Shown here: one piece after another, positions 8,413-15,785 of the stretch
Layout of the letters: each line of letters begins with the position of its first letter
Position numbering within the stretch: position 1 is the first letter of the stretch
Assembly: GCA_031256955.1 (NCBI GenBank)
Contig: JAIRPP010000016.1
Coordinates: forward strand, 124,001-188,000
DNA from: Candidatus Methanoplasma sp.
GTDB lineage: Archaea > Thermoplasmatota > Thermoplasmata > Methanomassiliicoccales > Methanomethylophilaceae
DNA length: 64,000 nucleotides
Direction of reading: 5' to 3'
Made by a program: the position numbers and the translations under genes
The notes under the pieces: model-generated
Told to the model about the DNA's origin: nothing
Database searches by the model: none
Seen by the model: the letters and a program-made list of their open reading frames with translations, nothing else

Positions 8413-9224
8413 AGCGCCCCGCCCCCCGTTATGACCTCTCCCGCCCTGATCCTCTCGCGCACGCGGGAGAGGGCCTCGTCCATCCCGCGGACGGACGCCA
8501 GCGCCTCCCTCTCCGAATCCCGCGGCCTGAGGACGGATTCCACCCTCCCGTCCCTCATGACTATCCTGCGGTCCGATATCATGGACACGTAGGGGTCGTG
8601 GGTGACGAATATGACCGCCCTCTCCAGGCTCCTGAGCGTGGCTATGACCGCGTCCCTGAAGATCCCGGCGTTCTCTATCTCGTCCAGGAGGAGTATGGGC
8701 GCGTCGGAGATGGCCACCGCGTCCGCGATCATCAGCGAGCGGGTCTGCCCCCCCGACAGGGAGGACATCTTGAAGCGGGCGTCTATCTTCTCGCCCGTGA
8801 ACCCGTTGGCCAGATCGAGGGCCCTCTCGGCCATGCCCTCGCCCGCGCTGCCCCTTATGCTGGCGTGCATGTCCAGGAACTCCCGTACGGTCAGGTCGGC
8901 GAGGCACTTGGTGTTCTGGGTTATCATCGCCACGGGCTTGCGCGCGGGGTCTCTGGAAAACTCGTCCGGAGGCGCCTCCCCGTTGAAATCGATCCTGCGC
9001 CCGGTGACCGTGTCGCCCTGCGCGAAGACCTCTATGTCGTTTATGAAAGCGGTTTTGCCCGATCCCGTCGGGCCGACGATGGAGATCGTGTCTCCGGGGT
9101 TTATGTCGATTGGGTCGAAATTCTCTAGCTCTCCGCCCTTGGAGGTCCCTGGATGGACCGTGATCGTGATCTTCGCGTTCCGCTCGATCATAGGGGGTCC
9201 GACGCGGGCTTGGTTATTATACAT
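8409..9224 (-). CDS. AtwA-like ABC ATPase (component A2 type)
   Basis: A 271-residue ATP-binding cassette protein with Walker A GPTGSGKTAFI, signature LSGGQTRSL and Walker B PILLLDEIEN, and no membrane partner nearby. It resembles the half-size relatives of AtwA (component A2), the ATPase that takes part in reductive activation of methyl-CoM reductase. First gene of the operon. I start it at the ATG 9224 (MYNNQAR); 9191 (MIERNAK) is an alternative. The track start at 9461 reads back through the promoter. A TATA-like stretch (revcomp ATATTTATTA, near 9250-9260) lies about 25 bp before the start, and a weak copy of the TTGGAT operator lies between. Confidence 0.78.
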   Translation of the reverse strand: MYNNQARVGPPMIERNAKITITVHPGTSKGGELENFDPIDINPGDTISIVGPTGSGKTAFINDIEVFAQGDTVTGRRIDFNGEAPPDEFSRDPARKPVAMITQNTKCLADLTVREFLDMHASIRGSAGEGMAERALDLANGFTGEKIDARFKMSSLSGGQTRSLMIADAVAISDAPILLLDEIENAGIFRDAVIATLRSLERAVIFVTHDPYVSMISDRRIVMRDGRVESVLRPRDSEREALASVRGMDEALSRVRERIRAGEVITGGGAL

Positions 9225-9225
9225 T

Positions 9226-9242
9226 TTGGATAATATTTCCTT
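9226..9242. promoter_or_regulatory. Degenerate copy of the TTGGAT operator at the coenzyme M operon promoter
   Basis: TTGGATAATATTTCCTT has a perfect left half (TTGGAT) with the right spacing, but the right half (TTCCTT for ATCCAA) is degraded. It sits two bases before the start codon at 9224, the same place relative to the gene as the full operators at 19002 and 21824. It may be a weak or relic site. Confidence 0.3.
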
Positions 9243-9557
9243 AATAGGATAATAAATATTTTGAATGCCTATAATGTACCTCGCCCGCCGGGCCGAGAGA
9301 AGGGCGGGCGAGATGGGGGGAGGAGCGGGGATGCGAGCGGCCTCCCGCATGCGTTTTCGGATGAAAGTTCGGGATAGAGTTCGGGATAAGGTCGTCTCGA
9401 CCCGTCTCAGATGATCGCATCGCGCCTTCGAAGCGGACCTGTCCCTCCTCTCGAAAAACATGGCATAAGGAGGTAAGGGGTTTGGAGGAGGAAGCCGTTT
9501 CCGAGCGCATGGCGCGCCCGCCAGTGATCCTGCCGCGGCTCTCCCGAGCCGCCCGCG
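9243..9557. other. Intergenic region, promoter side only
   Basis: Between the coenzyme M operon promoter and the 3' repeats of the ABC ATPase gene. Apart from the AT-rich promoter (about 9215-9265) and one AAGGGGTTTG motif at 9475, I see no gene or RNA. A short inverted repeat (gccgcggctctcccgagccg-like) lies near 9530-9555. Confidence 0.45.
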
Positions 9558-9609
9558 AACGGGTTTGCAAGGGGTTTGAAAAGGGTTTGGAGGAAGAGTA
9601 AGGGGTTTG
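9558..9609 (-). repeat. Tandem CAAACCCCTT motifs after the FecE-type ATPase gene
   Basis: On the plus strand AACGGGTTTG, AAGGGGTTTG and AAAGGGTTTG follow at 9558, 9569 and 9580 (11-bp steps), with another AAGGGGTTTG at 9600 and one at 9475. Read in the direction of the preceding gene, which stops at 9630, these are CAAACCCCTT motifs in the 3' untranslated region. The same motif lies just after several other minus-strand genes in this window, usually before a hairpin and T-run. Confidence 0.6.
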
Positions 9610-9629
9610 CGGGGGCAATGGCGCGACGC

Positions 9630-10493
9630 TCAGCACGCCTCCACCGGGCTTGGTTTCGACGCGGCCCCCCTGTGCCTCTTCTTGGCGGCCGCCATCCTCG
9701 CCCCGGGCGCGGAGTCGTCTGTCATCGGTATGGAGTCCCTGAGTATCACGTGAGGCCTGCCCTCGTCCTCCACGACCCTGGAGGCCACGCCGTACACGGC
9801 GGCCAGGTTGTCCTCGGTTATGACCTCCGACGGGGAGCCCACGGAGTATATGTCTCCCCTGTGCATCAGGATCACCTCGTCCGCGAACTTGGAGGCTATG
9901 TTTATGTCGTGGCTTATCATGATGACCAGCATGCCCTTCTCGGAGGACAGGGACTTGAGCATCTTGGTGACCTCCAGCTGGTGCCTTATGTCCAGGTTGG
10001 ACGTGGGCTCGTCCAGCAGGAGTATCTTCGGCTCCTGGACCAGGCCCCTGGCCAGCATGACCTTCTGGTGCTGCCCCGCGGACAACTCGTTGAAGGGCCT
10101 CATCGCCAGGTGGGATATCCCCAGGGTCCTGAGCGCGTCGTAGACTATGTCCAGGTCCCTGTCCAGGGTCTTCCATTTGCTGTGCGGGTGCCTCCCCATG
10201 AGCACCGTGTCCACCACGGTCAGCGGGAAGGTGTCGTTGGCGGAGTACGGGACGTACCCTATGCTCTTCGCCATCTCCCTTATCGTTATCTCCCTCACAT
10301 CCTTCCCGTCCAGGAAGACCGCCCCGGAGTCCGGGGAGAGGATCTTGTTGATGCAATGGATCAGAGTGGACTTCCCGACGCCGTTCGGCCCCAATATGGA
10401 CACGAACTTCGCCCCGTCCAGCTCCATGGATATGTCGTTCAGCACGGGGACGCTGGAGTACCCGAATTCCACGCTGTCTATCTTCAGATGCAT
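9630..10493 (-). CDS. FecE/BtuD-type ABC transporter ATP-binding protein
   Basis: A 287-residue ATPase of the iron-siderophore/B12/metal importer class. Motifs: Walker A GPNGVGKST, Q-loop region near VPYSAND, signature LSAGQHQKV, Walker B ILLLDEPTS and a switch histidine in MISHDI. The last 35 residues are a basic, alanine-rich tail outside the domain. The only FecCD-type permeases in the window are at 21984-24138, and all these genes share the same operator, so I take it as their motor. Start: ATG 10493; a TTG two codons earlier (10499) is possible. The promoter has TATA at about 10548-10556 and the operator at 10511-10527 right at the expected transcription start. Confidence 0.9.
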   Translation of the reverse strand: MHLKIDSVEFGYSSVPVLNDISMELDGAKFVSILGPNGVGKSTLIHCINKILSPDSGAVFLDGKDVREITIREMAKSIGYVPYSANDTFPLTVVDTVLMGRHPHSKWKTLDRDLDIVYDALRTLGISHLAMRPFNELSAGQHQKVMLARGLVQEPKILLLDEPTSNLDIRHQLEVTKMLKSLSSEKGMLVIMISHDINIASKFADEVILMHRGDIYSVGSPSEVITEDNLAAVYGVASRVVEDEGRPHVILRDSIPMTDDSAPGARMAAAKKRHRGAASKPSPVEAC

Positions 10494-10510
10494 TTTCAAC
10501 CGCCCATAGG

Positions 10511-10527
10511 TTGGATGTAGTATCCAA
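10511..10527. promoter_or_regulatory. TTGGAT-N5-ATCCAA operator, FecE-type ATPase promoter
   Basis: TTGGATGTAGTATCCAA, a perfect 6+5+6 inverted repeat, lies about 25 bp downstream of the minus-strand TATA box (tatatataacc region, 10548-10556), so it would cover the transcription start. It is the cleanest of six copies in the window. Confidence 0.85.
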
Positions 10528-10657
10528 TTATGTCATGGGCGCACTTGGTATATATAACCGGCAGATGGCTGGATGAGTTGATTGAGCGCCTGCGGGGCGG
10601 TTTTCGAGCCGCGGGCGCGTATAGGGCGCGCTTAGCCGCGCTCGGCTCCATTATATA

Positions 10658-10674
10658 ATGGATTATACATCCAA
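10658..10674. promoter_or_regulatory. TTGGAT-type operator at the cobN promoter
   Basis: ATGGATTATACATCCAA starts inside the end of the TATA box (TTATATAAT, 10651-10659) and finishes six bases before the ATG at 10680. A bound regulator here would block TBP/TFB or RNA polymerase, so repression is the likely mode. Confidence 0.82.
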
Positions 10675-10679
10675 CTTTC

Positions 10680-13600
10680 ATGAAGATGAAAGTCGTGTCC
10701 CTCTCCATCCGCACCTCCGACGCCAGGACCCTCGCGGAGCCCGCCAGGAGGCTCGAGGCCGACCTCGGCGTGGCCTGCGACCTCTACTGCGTCAACTGCG
10801 AGGACGCGGACGACGACATCCTGGTCTTCAGAGAGCTCGAGAGGAGGACCCTGGAGGCGGACTTCGTGTTCGTCAAGTGCATGTCCGACGCGTCCAGGTT
10901 CAACATGTTCGAGAGGTACGAGAAGGCCCTCGCCGGATGCAGGGGGTACGTGTTCCTGAACTCCGGGAGCCTGGAGGTCTCCACCATATACCGCCCCCTG
11001 TTCAAGGGGTCGGACGGGGACTTCGTCGCGCTCAGGGCGTTCGCGTCCAACAGGGGCCCGGAGAACGAGTACGGGATCCTGCGCTGGGCGGCGAAGGCCC
11101 TGGGGCTCACGTCGGAGCCCGTGCCTCGGCCAGTGGAGCAGAGGCAGGCGGGGATCTACCATCCCGGGTTCCCCAGGGACGTCGGGAGGGCGGAGTACAT
11201 GAAGTCGCTCGACCCGGGCAGGATATGCGCCGGCATCCTGTTCCCCAACAACCTGTGGCTGTACGGGAACACCGCCCACATAGACGCGCTGGTGGAGGCC
11301 CTGGACGCGGAGGGGGTGGACTCGATCCCCGTCTTCTTCTCCCTCGCGTCCTTCAGCGCGGAGGGGGTGGAGGGGACGAGGGCGTGCGTGAGGGAGCACT
11401 TCACCGACGGGGGCGGGCCGGTCATCGACGTCCTCATCGTCTGCTCCCCCTTCTCGCAGCTGATAAACTCCAGGTCCAAGCGCGGGATGCGCACCGAGGA
11501 CTCCGACAACTACTACCGCACCCTGCTCAACGTGCCCGTGATACAGGCGATGAGCGTCAGCGGGGACTACGCGGACTTCGAGAGCGACAAGATCGGGCTC
11601 GGGAAGCGCGACGTCTCCGCCAGCGTCGCGTGGCCCGAGATAGACGGGCAGATAATCTCCGTGCCCATATGCTCCACCCCCGGCGGGGGCGAGATGAAGC
11701 GCGCCTCCCCCATACCCGACAGGATAGGGCACCTGGCCCGCCTCGCCAGGGGGTGGGGGTCGCTCAGGCGCAAGCCCGTCGGCGAGCGCAGGGTCGCCAT
11801 ACTGCTCTACCAGCACAGGCCCGATTCGGGGAACATCGGCGGGGCGGCGGGGCTGGACGCGGTCGAGAGCGTGTCCGACATGCTCCGGAGGATGCATGAG
11901 GCGGGATACCGCGTGGAGGGGGTCCCGGGGTCCGGGAGGGAGCTGGTGGAGGAGATCCTGGACGGGGTGACCAACGACCTCGACTCCATGAGCGCGGGGA
12001 GGATGCGCGAGAAGGCGGCCGCGCTCGTCCCGCCCGGCGAGTACGCGGCGCGGTTCTCCGAGATACCGGAGTTCGACAGGGAGATGATGAGGGCGGAGTG
12101 GGGGGACCCTCCGGGGGAGATATGCGTGGACGGGGGGGACCTGGTGATACCGGGGCTGCTGAAGGGCAACGTCTTCATAGGGTACCAGCCGCTGAGGGGG
12201 TGGGGGGAGAGGATGGAGGGGGACTATCACGACCCCACCCTGTTCGCCCAGCACCAGTACCTCGCGTACTACAGATGGATAAGGGACTCCTTCAAGGCAG
12301 ACCTGGTCATGCACATAGGCACCCACGGCACTCTGGAGTGGCTCCCGGGGAAGAACGTGGGCCTGTCCGCGAAGTGCGACCCCGACGTGGTGCTGGACGG
12401 GATGCCGAACATCTACCCGTACATAATAGACGACCCGGGCGAGGGCGTACAGGCCAAGCGCAGGACCGAGTCCGTCCTCATAGGGCACATGTGCCCGACC
12501 ATGGCGCGGGCGGGGTCCTACGAGGAGCTGGACCGCGCCAACGTCCCGCTCCAGGAGTACTTCAGGTGCGCCGGGTCCGCGCCCGAGGAGAGGAGGCGCG
12601 AGCTGGCCTCGCAGATATACTCCGTCGCCAGGGAGCTGAGCCTCCTCAGCGACCTGGGGATCGAGGGGGACCCGGGGCCCGACGGGTTCGAGCCGTTCAT
12701 AGGCAGGCTGCACGACTATCTGACCGAGGTGAGGGACGCGATCATACGGTCCGACCTGCACGTGCTCGGGAGGCCTCCGAGCGGGAGGCACATGGACGAG
12801 GCGGTGTACTCCCTCACGCGGCTGGACAACGGAGAGGTCCCGTCGCTGCGCTATGCGTTCGCGGAGGGCATGGGCATCGATCTGAGGAGGATGCTGGACG
12901 ACCCGTCGGGGACCACCGGCGGGGAGGTCAACAGCGCGCTCGTCGACAAAGCGGACGGGGAGCTCCAGGCGTTCATCGGGAGGATGAGGGCGGCGGGGTA
13001 CGACAGGGAGGCGTGCATGAGGGACCTGAGGGAGAGGATCGGGGAGCCCTCCCGGGACCTGGAGGCCGCCGTGGCCTTCGCGTGCGACTCCCTCGCCCCG
13101 AACATAATGAGGATGGCGGACGAGATGGACCACGTCATGCTCGGGCTGGACGGCGGGTACGTCCCGCCGGGGCCGTCCGGCGCCCCCACCCGCGGGAACG
13201 CGGACATCCTGCCCATGGGCAGGAACTACTACGGCATCGATCCGGACTCGGTCCCCAGCCGCGCCTCCTGGGAGACCGGCAGGAAGATGGCGGACCAGAT
13301 GATAGAGAGGTACGTGGAGAAGATGGGGGAGCATCCGAGGGAGATCGGGTTCATCATCTGGGCCACGGACACCATGAAGACGGGCGGGGACGACGTGGCG
13401 TACGTCCTGTGGCTGATGGGGGCCAGGCCCGTATGGTCCAGGGAAGGCGGCCAGGTGATCGGGCTGGAGGCGGTGCCGCTGGGCGAGCTGGGGCGCCCGA
13501 GGGTCGACGTGACCGTGAACATAACCGGGCTGTTCAGGGACACGTTCCCGAACCTCATCGACCTGATAGACGACGCGGTGAAGCTCGTTTCGGGCCTCGA

Positions 13601-14429
13601 CGAGTCCGAGGAGGACAACGCCCTGGCGGCCAACCTCAGGAGGGACATAGTCGAGGGGATCGCAGGGGGGATCGGCGCGGAGGAGGCCAGGAGGAGGGGC
13701 TCCGTCCGCATATTCGGAGCCCCTCCGGGCGCCTACGGGACCGGGGTGAACAAGATGATCGAGTCGGGGGCGTGGAAGACCGTGAGCGACCTGGCCGACG
13801 TCTACATCGACTGGTGCTCCCACGGGTACGCCCGGGGGAGCTACGGGGACAGCCTGAGGGAGGAGTTCGTGAGGAGGTTCAGCAGGGTGGGGGCCACGGT
13901 CAAGAACATGCCCGACCGCGAGATAGACCTGCTGGACTGCGACGACGTCTACGAGTACCTGGGCGGGATGAACGCCTTCGTCCGCGCCTACGGGAGGAAG
14001 GACGCGATCTCCGTGATGGGCGACGGCTCGGACCCTAAGAGGCTCAAGATACGGGACGCGGCGGAGGAGCTCGGCTACGTCTTCAGGAGCAAGGTCCTGA
14101 ACCCGAAGTTCATCTCCGGGCTGAAGGAGCACGGGTACCGCGGGGCGGCGGAGCTGGCCAACATAGCGGAGTACGCCATGGCGTGGGACGCCACGTCGGG
14201 CATAGCGAGCGACTGGATGTACGAGGGCATGGCGGAGAGGTTCCTCTTCGACGAGGACACGCGGGAGTGGATGGAGGACGCCAACATACACGCGATGAAG
14301 AACATCCTCGACAGGCTGCACGAGGCCATCGAGCGCGGGCTGTGGGACGCGGACGCGGGCACGAGGGAGAGGCTCACGGGCCTCTACAGGGACGTGGAGG
14401 GCAGGATCGAGGAGGCGACCGACCGTTAA
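10680..14429 (+). CDS. CobN-like chelatase large subunit (copy 2, complete)
   Basis: A 1249-residue protein of the CobN/BchH/ChlH family, the tetrapyrrole-holding subunit of ATP-driven metal chelatases. The family signature HIGTHGTLEWLPGKNVG is at about residue 547, and the C-terminal quarter is closely similar to the partial copy at 2-907. It is followed at once by a small membrane protein (opposite strand) and by chlI and chlD, giving a full three-subunit chelatase. Methanogens insert cobalt and nickel with small CbiX/CfbA-type enzymes, so the job of this large complex is open: cobalt or nickel corrin/F430 steps, or handling of an imported tetrapyrrole. Its promoter carries the operator shared with the ABC importer genes. 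Stop is TAA. Confidence 0.9.
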   Translation: MKMKVVSLSIRTSDARTLAEPARRLEADLGVACDLYCVNCEDADDDILVFRELERRTLEADFVFVKCMSDASRFNMFERYEKALAGCRGYVFLNSGSLEVSTIYRPLFKGSDGDFVALRAFASNRGPENEYGILRWAAKALGLTSEPVPRPVEQRQAGIYHPGFPRDVGRAEYMKSLDPGRICAGILFPNNLWLYGNTAHIDALVEALDAEGVDSIPVFFSLASFSAEGVEGTRACVREHFTDGGGPVIDVLIVCSPFSQLINSRSKRGMRTEDSDNYYRTLLNVPVIQAMSVSGDYADFESDKIGLGKRDVSASVAWPEIDGQIISVPICSTPGGGEMKRASPIPDRIGHLARLARGWGSLRRKPVGERRVAILLYQHRPDSGNIGGAAGLDAVESVSDMLRRMHEAGYRVEGVPGSGRELVEEILDGVTNDLDSMSAGRMREKAAALVPPGEYAARFSEIPEFDREMMRAEWGDPPGEICVDGGDLVIPGLLKGNVFIGYQPLRGWGERMEGDYHDPTLFAQHQYLAYYRWIRDSFKADLVMHIGTHGTLEWLPGKNVGLSAKCDPDVVLDGMPNIYPYIIDDPGEGVQAKRRTESVLIGHMCPTMARAGSYEELDRANVPLQEYFRCAGSAPEERRRELASQIYSVARELSLLSDLGIEGDPGPDGFEPFIGRLHDYLTEVRDAIIRSDLHVLGRPPSGRHMDEAVYSLTRLDNGEVPSLRYAFAEGMGIDLRRMLDDPSGTTGGEVNSALVDKADGELQAFIGRMRAAGYDREACMRDLRERIGEPSRDLEAAVAFACDSLAPNIMRMADEMDHVMLGLDGGYVPPGPSGAPTRGNADILPMGRNYYGIDPDSVPSRASWETGRKMADQMIERYVEKMGEHPREIGFIIWATDTMKTGGDDVAYVLWLMGARPVWSREGGQVIGLEAVPLGELGRPRVDVTVNITGLFRDTFPNLIDLIDDAVKLVSGLDESEEDNALAANLRRDIVEGIAGGIGAEEARRRGSVRIFGAPPGAYGTGVNKMIESGAWKTVSDLADVYIDWCSHGYARGSYGDSLREEFVRRFSRVGATVKNMPDREIDLLDCDDVYEYLGGMNAFVRAYGRKDAISVMGDGSDPKRLKIRDAAEELGYVFRSKVLNPKFISGLKEHGYRGAAELANIAEYAMAWDATSGIASDWMYEGMAERFLFDEDTREWMEDANIHAMKNILDRLHEAIERGLWDADAGTRERLTGLYRDVEGRIEEATDR

Positions 14430-14662
14430 CGCCTCTCCCCCTCGCCGCCCCCGAAGCGCTCCGCGTACCGCTCGGAGCTGGACTTGGAGCATGCGAGGCA
14501 CGCCGCCACCAGGACGAACAGGGACAGGATCGAGGCGAGGAAGGAGCACGACGCCGTGAGCGCGTCGGGGTCGCCCCTGAGGAATGCGATGCAGGCGGCC
14601 AGGGCGAGGACTAGCGTCGATACGACCGCTATAGAGACCGTCGCGAGTATCCTTCTTTCCAT
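14426..14662 (-). CDS. Small membrane protein, two transmembrane helices
   Basis: A 78-residue frame on the strand opposite cobN and chlI. It has two hydrophobic helices (about residues 7-28 and 38-60), separated by a short polar loop, and a charged C-terminal tail. It resembles nothing I can name. A TATA-like TTAAAT lies about 25 bases before the ATG, as expected for a leaderless archaeal transcript, which speaks for a real gene. Its 3' end overlaps the cobN stop codon by four bases. Confidence 0.5.
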   Translation of the reverse strand: MERRILATVSIAVVSTLVLALAACIAFLRGDPDALTASCSFLASILSLFVLVAACLACSKSSSERYAERFGGGEGERR

Positions 14663-14718
14663 GGCCGTGGAACGACCGCCGCGGATTTAACACATGCGCC
14701 CATGAAGAGCCTTATCTA

Positions 14719-14735
14719 TTGGATAATACATCCAT
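14719..14735. promoter_or_regulatory. TTGGAT-type operator upstream of chlI
   Basis: TTGGATAATACATCCAT, matching the 17-bp consensus at all but the last base, 28 bp upstream of the chlI start. It shows that chlI-chlD has its own promoter, controlled like cobN. Confidence 0.8.
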
Positions 14736-14762
14736 GTCCAAGGTGATCTCATCGAGGACGAC

Positions 14763-15785
14763 GTGCGGGCGCAGTTCCCATTCTCCAGGATAGTCGGACA
14801 GGAGGGCATGAAGAAGGCCCTCCTCCTGAACATAGCCGACCCCGGCATAGGCGGGGTCCTGATCAAGGGCGAGAAGGGGACCGCCAAGTCCACCGCGGTG
14901 AGGTCCCTGGCGCAGATCCTCCCGCCGAGGACGGTCGTGGAGGGGTGCCCCTTCCGCTGCGGATTCGGGGGGGAGGGGGGATACTGCCCGTACTGCATGG
15001 AGAAGATCGCGGAGGGGAGGGCTCTCTCTCCCGCCTCCTCCCCCATGAGGGTGGTCGAGCTGCCGCTCAGCGCGACCGAGGACAGGGTCGCGGGGACCCT
15101 GGACCTGGAGCGCGTGCTGAAGACCGGCGAGAAGAGGTTCGAGCCCGGGGTGCTGGCGCAGGCCAACGGCAACCTCCTGTACGTGGACGAGGTCAACCTG
15201 CTGGACGACCACCTGGTGGACCTCCTGCTGGACTCCGCGGCCATGGGCGTGAACTACGTCGAGAGGGAGGGGGTCTCCTTCTCCCACCCCGCCAGGTTCG
15301 TCCTGGTGGGGACCATGAACCCCGAGGAGGGCGATCTCAGGCCCCAGCTGCTGGACAGGTTCGGGCTGTCGGTGGACGTGGCGGGGGACCTGGACCCCAA
15401 GAAGAGGGCGGAGGTCGTCAGGCGGAGGCTGGCGTTCGACGCCGACCCCGCGGGATACATGGAATCGTGCGCGGAAGAGACCGGGAGGATCAGGGATTCG
15501 GTTTCGAGGGCGAGGGGGCTCCTCCCCCGGGTCGAGGCGGGCGAGGACCTCATAGACGCGGTCGTGTCCGTCACGTCCCGCTTCGGAGTGGACGGGCACC
15601 GCGCCGACATCACGCTCATGAGGGCCGCCAGGGCGAACGCGGCCCTCGACGGGCGGTCCAGGGTGGAGAAGGGGGACGTGCGCTCCACCGCCGAGCTGGT
15701 CCTCTCCCATCGCATGAAGAGGCGGCCGTTCGACAAGCCGGGCCTCGACGGCGCGGAGCTGGAGAAATGCCTGCAGAGCCTGTGA
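14763..15785 (+). CDS. Magnesium-chelatase-type AAA+ subunit I
   Basis: A 340-residue AAA+ ATPase of the ChlI/BchI/CobS-like class that forms the motor ring driving metal insertion by a CobN/ChlH partner. Visible are Walker A GEKGTAKST, a cysteine cluster (GCPFRCGF...YCPYC) in the usual insertion, Walker B LLYVDEVNLLDDH and the arginine-rich sensor region. The start is a GTG at 14763 after GAGG; there is no ATG in frame upstream. The 3' end overlaps chlD by 19 bases. The operator at 14719 and the position after cobN make the partner assignment solid. Confidence 0.9.
   Translation: MRAQFPFSRIVGQEGMKKALLLNIADPGIGGVLIKGEKGTAKSTAVRSLAQILPPRTVVEGCPFRCGFGGEGGYCPYCMEKIAEGRALSPASSPMRVVELPLSATEDRVAGTLDLERVLKTGEKRFEPGVLAQANGNLLYVDEVNLLDDHLVDLLLDSAAMGVNYVEREGVSFSHPARFVLVGTMNPEEGDLRPQLLDRFGLSVDVAGDLDPKKRAEVVRRRLAFDADPAGYMESCAEETGRIRDSVSRARGLLPRVEAGEDLIDAVVSVTSRFGVDGHRADITLMRAARANAALDGRSRVEKGDVRSTAELVLSHRMKRRPFDKPGLDGAELEKCLQSL

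Noticed and set aside
7699-8907. 402-residue version of the GTPase ORF
   Set aside because: The N-terminal part is a shadow of the AtwA-like gene; the GTG at 8412 gives a normal P-loop start.
10494-10679. Cobalamin riboswitch before the ABC and cobN genes
   Set aside because: Leaders are too short (six bases from operator to ATG at cobN) and no conserved RNA box was seen; control is by the DNA operator.
10632-14693. 1353-residue open frame on the minus strand opposite cobN
   Set aside because: Low-complexity proline/arginine/valine-rich translation, a mirror of the GC-rich CobN codons; no recognisable domain.
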